Below, one piece after another: positions 34,754 to 43,811 of a stretch of 64,000 nt of DNA (position 1 is the stretch's first letter; each line of letters starts with the position of its first letter). Origin of the DNA: JBDIAG01 sp963835085. GTDB taxonomy: Bacteria > Actinomycetota > Actinomycetes > Actinomycetales > CAWJMD01. Position numbers and translations under genes: made by a program. The notes below the pieces were generated by a model. It was not told where the DNA came from, did no database searches, and saw nothing but the letters and a program-made list of their open reading frames with translations. The stretch spans positions 682,001 to 746,000 of the forward strand of contig CAWIED010000001.1 in assembly GCA_963835085.1 (NCBI GenBank). Reading direction: 5' to 3'.

Positions 34754-35260
34754 GTGAACCTCCCCGTGGATCTGTCGATGCTGTTGCCCCTGCTTCTGCT
34801 GGTTATGGTGTTCTGGCTGTTCAGCCGACAACGCAAGCAGTCCGCACAGCAGGCGAAGATGCGTTCGGCCGTGCAACCCGGTCAGCGAATCATGACCACC
34901 GCAGGCCTGTTCGGCACTGTGCTCAGCGTCGACGGCGACCGCATGAAGCTCGAGATCGCGCCCGGCGTCGTCGTCGAGATGGTCAAGGCGGCAGTGGCCC
35001 GGCTGATCGACGAGCCGGTCGACTCCGAACCCTATGCGTCCGAGCCGCTGGCGCTTGACGCCGAGGCTCAGCCGAGCTCCAGCGACGTCACCGGCACGAC
35101 GGCCGCCGGCCACATCGACCTCGATGCCTCGACTTCCGACGAATTCACGAAGAATTCCGCAAATGCCACACCTGACGAGGCTGCACACGAGACTGTGTCG
35201 TTGGACAAGTCAGCGCTCGACTCCGACCTGTCGGAGCGTCGGAGCAGCTCCGAGCGCTGA
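34754..35260 (+). CDS. yajC: Preprotein translocase subunit YajC
   Basis: About 168 residues. One membrane helix (LLPLLLLVMVFWLFS) is followed by SRQRKQSAQQAKMRSAVQPGQRIMTTAGLFGTVLSVDGDRMKLEIAPGVVVEMVKAAVARLID, the YajC signature, and a long acidic tail. It forms part of the SecDF-YajC accessory complex. The start is not certain (GTG 34754, GTG 34766 or ATG 34778); no strong ribosome site distinguishes them. It begins the yajC-secD-secF-apt-relA group conserved in actinomycetes. Confidence 0.9.
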   Translation: MNLPVDLSMLLPLLLLVMVFWLFSRQRKQSAQQAKMRSAVQPGQRIMTTAGLFGTVLSVDGDRMKLEIAPGVVVEMVKAAVARLIDEPVDSEPYASEPLALDAEAQPSSSDVTGTTAAGHIDLDASTSDEFTKNSANATPDEAAHETVSLDKSALDSDLSERRSSSER

Positions 35261-35324
35261 GCAGACTATGACCGCGGTGCGCCCTCCCGGGATCGGCCGC
35301 AGACCCCCGACGAAGGACTGACTG

Positions 35325-37619
35325 TTGGCTCGAACAACCCGATCACGACGCCCGCTCACGGCTCTCGTGGTCATCCTCATCGCCCTCACCGGGGTGCTGT
35401 CCGCCGGCGCTATCTGGAGCAAGGCCAGTTTCAGTCCCAAACTGGCCCTCGACTTGGCAGGCGGCACCCAGATCATCCTTGCTCCCAAGGCGAATCAGGG
35501 GCAGGAGAGCCAGATCACAACGGCCACGATCAACCAGGCCATCGCGATCATTCGTCAGCGAGTAGACGCCAGTGGCGTCTCCGAAGCCGAGGTGTCGAGC
35601 CAGGGCGGGCGCAACATCGTGGTGTCGCTGCCGGGCGACCCCGCCGAGCAGGCCGGGGCGATCCGGTTGGTGAGCCAGTCGGCGCAGATGAGCTTCCGGC
35701 CCGTGCTCGTAGAGGCCGACGGCACGCCAACCCCCGCACCCAGTTCCACCCCGACGGCCGGGGCAAACCCCTCGCCCGGTGCCGCTCCGACAGCTGGGGC
35801 GACTCCGTCGACCGGAACGACCCCGTCGACCGCTGCCAAGCCCTCGGCTAGCACACCTTCTGCGCCCGAGCCGGCCGCCAGCACGTCCGTGCCCACCACG
35901 GGCAGCAACGGACGGGCGATCCCCTACCTGGGTTCGAAGGTGGTTTCGGCTCCGACCCCCGCCAGCACGGCACCCGCCACTCCTGCGGGGTCGATTCCTG
36001 CCGCCTCCCGCGCACCTGGTGACCCGGAAGCAAGCAACCCGGCGGCAAGCCCCCTCGACCCGAGCGCCGTCGACCCCAGCGCAGCGGCTGCGGCCACTGC
36101 AGCTACCGGCACTGCCTCCGATCAGGCCCAGATCACGTCCGAGATCGCCGCCAAGTTCCAAGCGCTCGACTGCTCGAAAGAGGCGAACCGCACGGGCGGC
36201 GTAGCGCAAGATCCCAAGAAGGTGCTCGTCACCTGCAGCCAGGACGGTTCGGCGCGGTACATCCTCGGCCCCGTCGAGGTCGAGGGCTCGCACATCAAGT
36301 CGGCCAGCTCGGGCATGGGCACCAGCTCGCAGGGTGTCTCCACCGGTCAGTGGGTCGTCGACCTGAGCTTCGACAGCACCGGTGCCGCGCAGTTCAAGAC
36401 GGTCACCACCCGGCTCGTGGGCCTGCAGCAGCCGCAGAACCAATTCGCCATCGTGCTCGACGGCCTGGTGGTCTCGGCCCCGCGTACCAACAACGTCATC
36501 ACCGACGGCAAGGCCGAGATCAGTGGATCGTTCACCCAGGACAGTGCCGCTGAGCTGGCCAGTCAGCTTAAGTTCGGCGCCCTGCCGCTGTCGTTCCAGG
36601 TGCAGTCGAGCGAGCAGATCTCGGCGCTGCTCGGTTCTGAGCAACTGCGCAGTGGTGTGCTCGCGGGCATCATCGGCCTGCTCCTGGTGGTCGTGTACTC
36701 GCTGCTCCAGTACCGGGCGCTGGGGCTGGTCACCGTCATCAGCCTGACGGCGACCGGTCTGTTGACCTATCTGACGATCTGTCTGCTCTCCTGGACCTAT
36801 GGTTACCGGCTCTCGCTGGCCGGGGTGGCGGGCCTCATCATCGCCATCGGTGTCACCGCCGACTCGTTCATCGTCTACTTCGAACGTATCCGCGACGAAG
36901 TGCGCGAGGGACGATCGCTCACCGCAGCCGTGGAGACCGGCTGGTCACGCGCCCGGCGCACCATCGTCGCCTCCGACGCCATCAATCTGCTGGCCGCCTG
37001 CGTGCTCTATCTGCTGGCCGTGGGCGACGTTCGGGGCTTTGCCTTCACGCTGGGGCTGACGACCATCCTCGACCTGATCATCGTCATCCTGTTCACGCAC
37101 CCGATCGTGGCGATCCTGGCCCGCACGAAGTTCTTCGGTGGCGGACATCCGCTGTCGGGCTTCGACGCCGAACATCTGGGCCGCGCACCGGTATATGCCG
37201 GGCGAGGCCGGTTGCGCACGCCGGATCAGCGCAAGGGCAAGGCGGTTGTCACCGCAGAGGCCGACGCGTTCAGCTCGGACGTCCTCGCCGACGCCGCACA
37301 GGACGCCGGGGCCGACGCGCCTATCGGTCCTCAGGACGATGCGGATTTCAGCAGCCCAGACCTGAACAAGGCCGCTTCGGGCAGTGCGAGCTCGGACGGC
37401 CTACGTTCGGGCGTCGCAGACTCGCGCAGCGCGGGTTCACGCGACGAAGTTTCGGACGGTGCGCCTTCGGGCGCGGCGTCCTCGGGCCGGATGACGATCG
37501 CCCAGCGCAAGGCTGCCGAGCGCAAGGCGCAGCGGGCGGCTGCCCAGGCGCGATCAGCCGATGACGAGGGCGACGGTGATCCACGCAATGTGGCCACCTC
37601 GCTGACGAAGGAGTCCTGA
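35325..37619 (+). CDS. secD: Protein translocase subunit SecD
   Basis: 764 residues from TTG 35325 (GAAGGA eight bases before). N-terminal helix, then LDLAGGTQIIL, the signature of the first extracytoplasmic domain. Residues about 135-265 are an Ala/Pro/Ser/Thr-rich insertion, common in milder form in actinomycete SecD. The helical part follows (LLGSEQLRSGVLAGIIGLLLVVVYSLLQYR ... AGVAGLIIAIGVTADSFIVYFERIRDE). The last 140 residues are a hydrophilic, Ala/Ser/Asp-rich cytosolic tail. With SecF it uses the proton gradient to aid protein export. Confidence 0.96.
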   Translation: MARTTRSRRPLTALVVILIALTGVLSAGAIWSKASFSPKLALDLAGGTQIILAPKANQGQESQITTATINQAIAIIRQRVDASGVSEAEVSSQGGRNIVVSLPGDPAEQAGAIRLVSQSAQMSFRPVLVEADGTPTPAPSSTPTAGANPSPGAAPTAGATPSTGTTPSTAAKPSASTPSAPEPAASTSVPTTGSNGRAIPYLGSKVVSAPTPASTAPATPAGSIPAASRAPGDPEASNPAASPLDPSAVDPSAAAAATAATGTASDQAQITSEIAAKFQALDCSKEANRTGGVAQDPKKVLVTCSQDGSARYILGPVEVEGSHIKSASSGMGTSSQGVSTGQWVVDLSFDSTGAAQFKTVTTRLVGLQQPQNQFAIVLDGLVVSAPRTNNVITDGKAEISGSFTQDSAAELASQLKFGALPLSFQVQSSEQISALLGSEQLRSGVLAGIIGLLLVVVYSLLQYRALGLVTVISLTATGLLTYLTICLLSWTYGYRLSLAGVAGLIIAIGVTADSFIVYFERIRDEVREGRSLTAAVETGWSRARRTIVASDAINLLAACVLYLLAVGDVRGFAFTLGLTTILDLIIVILFTHPIVAILARTKFFGGGHPLSGFDAEHLGRAPVYAGRGRLRTPDQRKGKAVVTAEADAFSSDVLADAAQDAGADAPIGPQDDADFSSPDLNKAASGSASSDGLRSGVADSRSAGSRDEVSDGAPSGAASSGRMTIAQRKAAERKAQRAAAQARSADDEGDGDPRNVATSLTKES

Positions 37620-37622
37620 GTC

Positions 37623-38810
37623 ATGGCGTCACGATTTGCCGCCTTCGGCAACGATCTCTACTTCGGCCGTCGGTCGTACAACTTCGTCGGCCAATGGCGG
37701 CGTTGGCTGGCGGTGGGCCTCATCACGATGATCCTCTGCGCGGTCGTGCTCGTCGTGCGTGGCCTCAACCCGAGCATCGAGTTCCGAGGGGGGTCACAGC
37801 TCACGGTCTCCGGCGTCAAGTCGACGGATCAGACTGTGGCCACCAAGATCATCGAGGCCGAGGTGGGCGGCTCAGAGGCGCCCCGAGTGTCAGTGCTGGG
37901 CGGCAACTCGATCCAGGTGCAGACCGAGCGGCTCACCGACGCCCAGACCAGCACACTGCGCGGCCAGCTCGCCAAGGCCTACGACGTCAACCCTTCGAAC
38001 GTGACGTCGAACTTCGTGGGGGCCTCCTGGGGTCGCGACGTCACCAACAAGGCGGTCACCGGTCTGGTGATCTTCCTCGTGCTCGTCAGCGTGGTGATCA
38101 CCGGCTACTTCCGGGCCTGGCAGATGGCGGTGGCGGCCGTGGTGGCGCTGCTGCACGACCTGGTGGCTACGGCCGGCATCTACGCGCTCACGGGATTCGA
38201 AGTCTCGCCTGCGTCGGTCATCGGATTCCTCACGATCCTGGGCTATTCGCTGTACGACACCGTGGTGGTCTTCGACAAGATCCGGGAGAACACGGCCCAT
38301 GTGTTCTCGTCCACGAAGCGCACCTACGCCGAAGCCGTCAACCTGGCCGTCAACCAGACCCTGGTGCGCTCGATCAACACGTCCATCGTGGCGCTGCTGC
38401 CGGTGGGAGCCATCCTCTTCATCGGTGCCTATCTGCTGGGCGCGGGAACGCTGAAAGACATCTCGCTGGCGCTGTTCATCGGCATGATCGCGGGCACCTA
38501 TTCCTCGATCTTCCTTGCGCCGCCGTTGCTCGTGCTGTTGCGCTCGCGTGACCCGCGAGTGATCGCCCAGGCCGCCGCGGTGGCCAAGGCGCGGTCGCAG
38601 GCCGACGCCAAGGCGAAGGCCGACAGCGCGAGCGAGCCGGCCCTCGCCGGCACGGCGGCTCGGCACGGCGCGTCGGGTTCCGGCTCGGCGTCACCGGCTG
38701 ACGCCTCGGGCCGTGACGCAGGTCGTGATTCCGGCAGGCCGAGCAGCGGTCGCGGCCCGCGCAACCAGCCTCGCCGCAACGTCCCACGCAGCCAGCGAGG
38801 ACGCGGCTGA
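37623..38810 (+). CDS. secF: Protein translocase subunit SecF
   Basis: 395 residues, six membrane helices. Seen: LNPSIEFRGGSQLTV (the family's D/EFxGG motif), then SVIGFLTILGYSLYDTVVVFDKIREN and FIGMIAGTYSSIFLAPPLLVLL. Three bases separate it from secD. The tail (residues 310-395) is rich in Ala, Lys and Arg, ending in a strongly basic stretch, probably cytosolic. Confidence 0.96.
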   Translation: MASRFAAFGNDLYFGRRSYNFVGQWRRWLAVGLITMILCAVVLVVRGLNPSIEFRGGSQLTVSGVKSTDQTVATKIIEAEVGGSEAPRVSVLGGNSIQVQTERLTDAQTSTLRGQLAKAYDVNPSNVTSNFVGASWGRDVTNKAVTGLVIFLVLVSVVITGYFRAWQMAVAAVVALLHDLVATAGIYALTGFEVSPASVIGFLTILGYSLYDTVVVFDKIRENTAHVFSSTKRTYAEAVNLAVNQTLVRSINTSIVALLPVGAILFIGAYLLGAGTLKDISLALFIGMIAGTYSSIFLAPPLLVLLRSRDPRVIAQAAAVAKARSQADAKAKADSASEPALAGTAARHGASGSGSASPADASGRDAGRDSGRPSSGRGPRNQPRRNVPRSQRGRG

Positions 38811-38815
38811 ACGCC

Positions 38816-39412
38816 GTGCCGGGCTTTGCTGCGGAGCCCGTGAACGATCTGGCTGACCCGGTGGGGCGGGCTCGGCAGGCGATGCTGTCTACCGTGCGCG
38901 ACGTAGCCGACTTCCCTTCTCCCGGTATCGGTTTCAAAGACATCACCCCCACGCTGGCCGACCCTGACGCCTTTGCGGCGGTCATCGCCGGCCTCACCGC
39001 GCTGGTGCCCGAGCCGGTCGACCTCGTGGCCGGAGTGGAATCCCGAGGATTCCTGCTCGCCGCACCCATGGCGCTGCGCCTCGGCTCCGGTGTGCTCGTG
39101 GTGCGCAAAGCCGGCAAGCTCCCCGGGCCGACCAGGGCGATCACGTACGACCTCGAGTACGGCAGTGCCACGCTGGAGATCCAGGACACCGCCGTTTCGG
39201 CACCGTCCCGAGTCGCGCCGGGGTCTCGTCCCCGGGTGGTCGTCGTCGACGACGTGCTCGCCACCGGCGGCACGGTGGAGGCGACCATTCAATTGCTGCG
39301 CGGAGCGGGCGCCGACATCGTCTGTGTGGTGGTGGCGTTGGAGCTTTCCGCTGTGCGGGCTGCTGCCGGTCAGTTGATCTCGAGTGAGGTGCGTTCGCTC
39401 GCAGCCGTCTGA
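38816..39412 (+). CDS. apt: Adenine phosphoribosyltransferase
   Basis: 198 residues. Contains VRDVADFPSPGIGFKDITPTLADP, VAGVESRGFLLAAPMALRLG, VRKAGKLPG and the PRPP-binding loop VVVVDDVLATGGTVEA. It recycles adenine to AMP. GTG 38816 lies five bases after secF; GTG 38840 is a later option. A 7-bp-arm hairpin (39412-39428, AGATCGC / GCGATCT) begins in the stop codon, with no U-tract. Confidence 0.95.
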   Translation: MPGFAAEPVNDLADPVGRARQAMLSTVRDVADFPSPGIGFKDITPTLADPDAFAAVIAGLTALVPEPVDLVAGVESRGFLLAAPMALRLGSGVLVVRKAGKLPGPTRAITYDLEYGSATLEIQDTAVSAPSRVAPGSRPRVVVVDDVLATGGTVEATIQLLRGAGADIVCVVVALELSAVRAAAGQLISSEVRSLAAV

Positions 39413-39690
39413 GATCGCAACGCGATCTTGCGGCGCCCGAGGCGAGTGGGTAGAAGGTCCGCTGGAAAGGGCCGACCCCACGGATTCGCAGGGAATCTGG
39501 TTGCAGCAGTGGCTGCTTGGTAGGGGTCGGGAAATACAGAGCGGATTCGGGAGTAGTCTCGCGGCGCCGGGCAGGTGCCCGCGGGAATGCAGACGGTTTG
39601 TGATGGGTTCGTGCTATCCAGGCGTAAAGCTGTAGACCCGGCTGCGCCTAGACTGGTATCTCCCAGCCCGGCGACCCCAGGGGGTGTGCG

Positions 39691-42027
39691 GTGAGCGACG
39701 ACCTAGGTCCCCCTATTCCTGCGCGCTCTGCCCCCGGCGGTGCAGGCCCCCTCGCCCCGCCGATGCCGCCTCCGCTGACTGCCGGTGACACTGGCCCGAT
39801 CGGCATTCGGGCCCGGCTGGCCAGATTCGGCAGCCGGTCGACGTCGCAGACCCCGGAAGTGCTTGAGCCCGTTCTGCGGACGCTGCTCAAGAACCACCCC
39901 AAGTCTGACGTGAGCCTGCTGGTGCGCGCCTACGAGGCGGCCGAACTGGCGCATCGTGGGCAGCGTCGTAAGAGCGGCGACCCTTACATCACCCACCCGG
40001 TGGCGGTCGCGACGATTCTGGCCGAGATCGGCATGACGGCGCCTACTTTGGCGGCCGCCCTGCTGCACGACACGGTCGAAGACACCGACTACACCCTCGA
40101 CCGGGTGCGCGCAGACTTCGGCGACGAGATCGCGCTGCTCGTCGACGGCGTCACCAAGCTCGACAAGGTGACCTACGGCGAAGCCTCCCAGGCCGAGACC
40201 GTGCGCAAGATGGTGCTGGCGATGTCGCGCGACATCCGGGTGCTGGTCATCAAGCTGGCTGATCGTCTGCACAACGCACGTACGTGGCGGTACGTGTCAG
40301 AAGCTTCGGCCGCCCGCAAGGCCAACGAGACCCTGGAGATCTATGCGCCGCTGGCGCACCGCCTGGGTATCAACGCGATCAAGTGGGAACTGGAAGACCT
40401 TTCGTTCGCCACCCTGAAACCCGGTGTGTACCAAGAGATCGTGCAAATGGTCGCCGATCACGCGCCCGCGCGCGAGGTGTACCTGGCCGAGGTGTGCGAC
40501 ACGGTGAACGAAGACCTCCGGATGGCCAAGGTGCGGGCGGTGGTCTCGGGTCGTCCTAAGCACTATTACTCGATCTACCAGAAGATGGTGGTGCGCGGTC
40601 GCGAGTTCACCGACATCTACGACCTGGTCGGAGTGCGGGTGCTCGTTGACACCGTGAGTGATTGTTACGCGGTGCTCGGCACGGTGCATTCGCGCTGGAA
40701 CCCGGTGCAGGGCCGGTTCAAGGACTACATCGCGATGCCCAAGTTCAACCTCTATCAGTCCCTGCACACCACGGTCATCGGGCCTCAGGGCAAGCCGGTC
40801 GAGATCCAGATCCGCACACACCGGATGCACCAGCGCGCCGAGCTCGGGGTGGCCGCGCACTGGAAGTACAAGGAGGCCCAGCGCAACGGTGACCCGGCCG
40901 TGGGTGACATGCCCTGGCTGCGGCAGCTCGTTGACTGGCAGAACGACACCAAGGATCCGCAGGAATTCCTCGACAGCCTGCGCTACGAGGTGGGCACCGC
41001 GCAGGTGTACGTGTTCACCCCCAAGGGCGAAATCATCGCGTTGCCGGTGGGCTCGACCCCCGTCGACTTCGCCTACGTCGTGCACACCGAGGTGGGGCAC
41101 CGCACCATCGGCGCGCGGGTCAACGGAAAGCTCGTCTCCCTGGAGTCGAAGCTCGAGAACGGCGACACCGTGCAGGTGTTCACGTCGAAGGTGGCCGACG
41201 CTGGCCCTAGTCGCGACTGGCTCAACTTCGTGCAAAGCCCGCGAGCCCGCACCAAGATCCGGCAGTGGTTCACCAAGGAACGCCGGGAAGACGCCATCGA
41301 GCACGGCAAGCTCGCGCTGGCCAAGGCCATGCGCAAGCAGCAGTTGCCGCTCCAGCGGCTGCTGACGCACGACAGCCTTGTCGCACTCGCCACGGAGCTT
41401 CGGTATGCCGATGTCGCGGCCCTGTATGCGGCCATCGGAGAGAAACATGTGTCTGCGGCGAGCGTCGTCGAGAAGCTCGTGGGGACGTTCGGCGGTGAGG
41501 CGGGCGCGGAGGAAGACCTCGCCGAGGCGATCGTCCCGACCCATCCGGGACGTCGTACCCGGCACGGCGACGCCGGTGTGGTGGTGCGCGGGGTCGATGA
41601 CGTGTGGGTCAAGCTCGCCAAGTGCTGTACCCCGGTGCCCGGTGACGAGATCATCGGCTTCGTCACCCGGGGGTCCGGAGTGTCGGTGCATGTGGCCGAC
41701 TGCACCAATGCTGCCAACCTGCGTAGCCACGATGGCCGACTCGTCGAGGTGGAGTGGGCAATCTCGCAGACCAGTGTGTTTCTGGTGCAGATCCAGGTGG
41801 AGGCGGTCGACCGTTCCGGTTTGCTATCCGACGTCACCCGGGTGCTGTCGGATAACCACGTCAACATCCTGTCGGCGAGCGTGTCCACGACTCGCGACCG
41901 AGTTGCCATGTCTCGCTTCGTGTTTGAGATGGGTGACCCGGCGCACCTCGGGCATGTGCTGGCCGCTGTGCGCAACGTCTCCGGGGTGTACGACGTCTAC
42001 CGCAAGGGCGACGGTCGCACTCGTTAG
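39691..42027 (+). CDS. relA: Bifunctional (p)ppGpp synthetase/hydrolase
   Basis: 778 residues with the full RelA/SpoT layout: HD hydrolase (HRGQRRKSGDPYITHPVAV, LLHDTVEDTDYT), synthetase (YSIYQKMVVRGREFTDIYDLVGVR, RFKDYIAMPKFNLYQSLHT), TGS domain (VFTPKGEIIALPVGSTPVDFAY) and C-terminal zinc-finger and ACT parts (CCTPVPGDEIIGFVTRGSGVSVHVADC ... a final ACT fold). As the HD motif is intact it should both make and degrade the alarmone. GTG 39691 follows an AGGGGG run. The first 50 residues are Pro/Gly-rich. The 278-base leader holds no recognisable gene. Confidence 0.96.
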   Translation: MSDDLGPPIPARSAPGGAGPLAPPMPPPLTAGDTGPIGIRARLARFGSRSTSQTPEVLEPVLRTLLKNHPKSDVSLLVRAYEAAELAHRGQRRKSGDPYITHPVAVATILAEIGMTAPTLAAALLHDTVEDTDYTLDRVRADFGDEIALLVDGVTKLDKVTYGEASQAETVRKMVLAMSRDIRVLVIKLADRLHNARTWRYVSEASAARKANETLEIYAPLAHRLGINAIKWELEDLSFATLKPGVYQEIVQMVADHAPAREVYLAEVCDTVNEDLRMAKVRAVVSGRPKHYYSIYQKMVVRGREFTDIYDLVGVRVLVDTVSDCYAVLGTVHSRWNPVQGRFKDYIAMPKFNLYQSLHTTVIGPQGKPVEIQIRTHRMHQRAELGVAAHWKYKEAQRNGDPAVGDMPWLRQLVDWQNDTKDPQEFLDSLRYEVGTAQVYVFTPKGEIIALPVGSTPVDFAYVVHTEVGHRTIGARVNGKLVSLESKLENGDTVQVFTSKVADAGPSRDWLNFVQSPRARTKIRQWFTKERREDAIEHGKLALAKAMRKQQLPLQRLLTHDSLVALATELRYADVAALYAAIGEKHVSAASVVEKLVGTFGGEAGAEEDLAEAIVPTHPGRRTRHGDAGVVVRGVDDVWVKLAKCCTPVPGDEIIGFVTRGSGVSVHVADCTNAANLRSHDGRLVEVEWAISQTSVFLVQIQVEAVDRSGLLSDVTRVLSDNHVNILSASVSTTRDRVAMSRFVFEMGDPAHLGHVLAAVRNVSGVYDVYRKGDGRTR

Positions 42028-42164
42028 CTCGGTGGGTTTTCAGTGAGCTTGGGGGAGTAGGCCGCCATCGTCCACACCTGGTGACGGTGTCTGTCCACAA
42101 CAGGGTCCGCTTGCCCACAGCGCCGGCTGCGGCGTTGCGATCGGCTGGTCCAGGGAGTGTGCTG

Positions 42165-42335
42165 GGCAGGTGTCAATTGTCAGAGGCGTCGGCTTCGCGT
42201 CGAGCGGGTGTTGTTGCGGTGCCTGCGGGTGCGCTGGTTGTACGTCAGACGTTGGGCGGGGCGTCGGCTTCGCGTCTGGGGAGTGTCGCTGCAGTGCCTG
42301 TGCAGGCGCTGGGTCAATGTCAATCGTCAGGGCTG
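42165..42335. repeat. 75-bp tandem repeat (two copies plus a partial one)
   Basis: Copies start at 42185 and 42260 and share GGCGTCGGCTTCGCGTC exactly; the rest is similar but diverged. A partial unit with GTCAATTGTCAG lies just before. It fills most of the gap between relA and the AbiEi-like gene. Confidence 0.7.
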
Positions 42336-42354
42336 CTCTAACGGCGTCGCTACG

Positions 42355-42993
42355 TTGAGAGGGCACCTTGGGGCGCCGGACGACGACGGCGCAGGACTAG
42401 TGCACGCTCCCACGGCGGGCATGAGCCGCCACTGGCTCGAAGGCATGCGCCGCGAGGGCCTCCTCCTGGCCGTAGGCCCGGAGCATTATCTGCGAGCCGA
42501 TGCCGTCGACTGGCCGCAAGCGCGGCAGCTCGTCCTGCGCGCCGGTCTGCCGAACGGATGCGTCGTGGCGCTCGCCTGTGCCGTTTGGGCGCACGGCGGC
42601 CCCATGCCCGCGCTGGACGCCTTGGGCAGGCTGACTCTGCAGGTGATCACCAAGCCGCACACCAGAATGGCCTCGCAACCCGGCTTACGACTGCACCGCT
42701 CCCAGGTGAGCGCCGAGGAGGTGGAATGGCTGGGCGACCTGCCGGTGACCACCTTGCTGCGCACCACTGCTGACTTGGCGGTGCTGGGCGATGTCGACGA
42801 CGAGGAGGCCCTCGCGTGGTTGTTGGCCCGCCCGGAGGTGAGTCCGGCCGCTGCGTGGAGCCTGTTGCGGCGCCGTAGCCGGGTGCCGGGGACGCGCCGA
42901 GCCGCCGCTGTGCTCAGGTTGGCAGCCGATGGCGTGAAGGAGCCGCTCGCGGGCGTCGTGGCAGCCGGTGTCAGCTCGACTGCCCGGATCTGA
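42355..42993 (+). CDS. AbiEi-like antitoxin-domain protein, probably truncated
   Basis: About 212 residues if TTG 42355 is used; GTG 42400 is an alternative. It fits the actinomycete family annotated as AbiEi-type antitoxin domain plus a restriction-endonuclease-like C-terminus: a winged helix (AGMSRHWLEGMRREGLLLAVGPEHYLRADA), a middle part (CVVALACAVWAHGG ... LTLQVITKPHTRMASQPGLRLHRSQVSAEEVEWLGDLPVTTLLRTTADLAVLG) and the start of the linker. It stops just where the usual C-terminal 80-100 residues would begin, so it is probably a decayed gene. No toxin partner (AbiEii) is adjacent. It lies among tandem repeats, which suggests a degrading region. Confidence 0.55.
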   Translation: MRGHLGAPDDDGAGLVHAPTAGMSRHWLEGMRREGLLLAVGPEHYLRADAVDWPQARQLVLRAGLPNGCVVALACAVWAHGGPMPALDALGRLTLQVITKPHTRMASQPGLRLHRSQVSAEEVEWLGDLPVTTLLRTTADLAVLGDVDDEEALAWLLARPEVSPAAAWSLLRRRSRVPGTRRAAAVLRLAADGVKEPLAGVVAAGVSSTARI

Positions 42994-43220
42994 TGGGCAA
43001 CTCGCCCAGGCTGAAGGTAAGCGCGCGCGTGCGGTGTCTCGATCGCCGAGAACGTTCGACGGGTGGAGCGCGAGCGCGACTGAGTCGAGCGACGGGGCTG
43101 TGTCGTTGCCCCGGTGAGCGGGGCATTGACCTAGACTGGCCAGTCGGGGCGGTTTGCGGGATTGGGGCTTCTGCACTGCCCGGGTCGCTGCCCCGGTGGG
43201 GCAGTGACGGGCTAACTCAG

Positions 43221-43436
43221 GGTTGGGTGGTGCTGGGTACGCGTTTTTCCCGCGGTGGCACCGGCGAAGGCGTCGAAGCGCGTCGCAAGGGGTTGGGTGG
43301 TGCCGGGTGCGTGGTATTTGCCGCGGTTGGCACCCCTGACGGCGTCGCACGCGTCGGGAGGGTGTTTGGGTGGTGCCGGGTGCGCGCCTTTTTCCGCGGT
43401 TGGCACCGGCGACGGCGTCGTACGCGTGAGCAGGGG
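43221..43436. repeat. Three tandem 70-73 bp hairpin-bearing repeats
   Basis: Units begin at 43221, 43291 and about 43364, each opening with a form of GGTTGGGTGGTGCC. Within each unit GGTGCC-x4-GCG pairs with CGC-x4-GGCACC (most exact in the third), so every copy can fold into a stem-loop. A degraded fourth start follows at 43435. Confidence 0.7.
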
Positions 43437-43488
43437 TTTGGTGGAGCTCAGTAAGGCGTTGGGTGCGTGTGATGTGGAGTGGATTTGG

Positions 43489-43531
43489 GCGCTATGTCAA
43501 TGCCCCGCCGACCGGGGCATTGACATAGCGC
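43489..43531. terminator. Perfect 19-bp inverted repeat (strong hairpin)
   Basis: Arms 43489-43507 and 43513-43531 are exact reverse complements (core TGTCAATGCCCC / GGGGCATTGACA) around a 5-base loop. A related hairpin with the same loop size is at 43102-43130. Placed between converging genes, it is a likely two-way terminator; its relation to the other hairpins suggests a repeated element. Confidence 0.6.
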
Positions 43532-43811
43532 GCCCGAGCGGGCGGTCTTCCGGGCGGAATCCCGGGGCGCCGCCCGGTTGGTGCTCCGTTCCTGGGCTAC
43601 CTGCCCGGGCGCCTGGGATGCCGCCTCGGCGCGGGCACCAAACCTGCACGGGCAACCGGGAGAGCGGCTCAGAGCCAACTGCCGGTCGGGGCGCCCAGCC
43701 ACCCTGACGGCACCCCGTCGAACGGGGCACCGCCAGAGTGCCGAGGCGCAGCCCGGACAGAGCTTTCGAGCAGAGCGCCGAAGCCAACCCTGGGCCGAGC
43801 TGCGAGCGGAA

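Larger units (their letters stand above)
42994..43811. other. Gene-poor accessory region of 818 bases
   Basis: No open frame here looks like a real gene. The region holds three 70-73 bp hairpin-forming repeats (43221-43436) and three related GC-rich hairpins (43102-43130, about 43191-43208, 43489-43531). It separates the rightward relA/AbiEi-like genes from the leftward DUF349-ppiB genes and so also serves as a termination zone. Confidence 0.6.

Noticed and set aside
42040..42366. Minus-strand 108-codon frame rich in Pro/His/Ala over the 75-bp repeats
   Set aside because: It follows from the repeat composition; no ribosome site or family match.
43221..43436. CRISPR array at the 70-bp repeats
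   Set aside because: Units are similar along their whole length with no unique spacers, and there is no cas gene.
43255..43707. 150-codon plus-strand frame in the gene-poor region
   Set aside because: It runs through hairpin repeats and has no domain or credible start.
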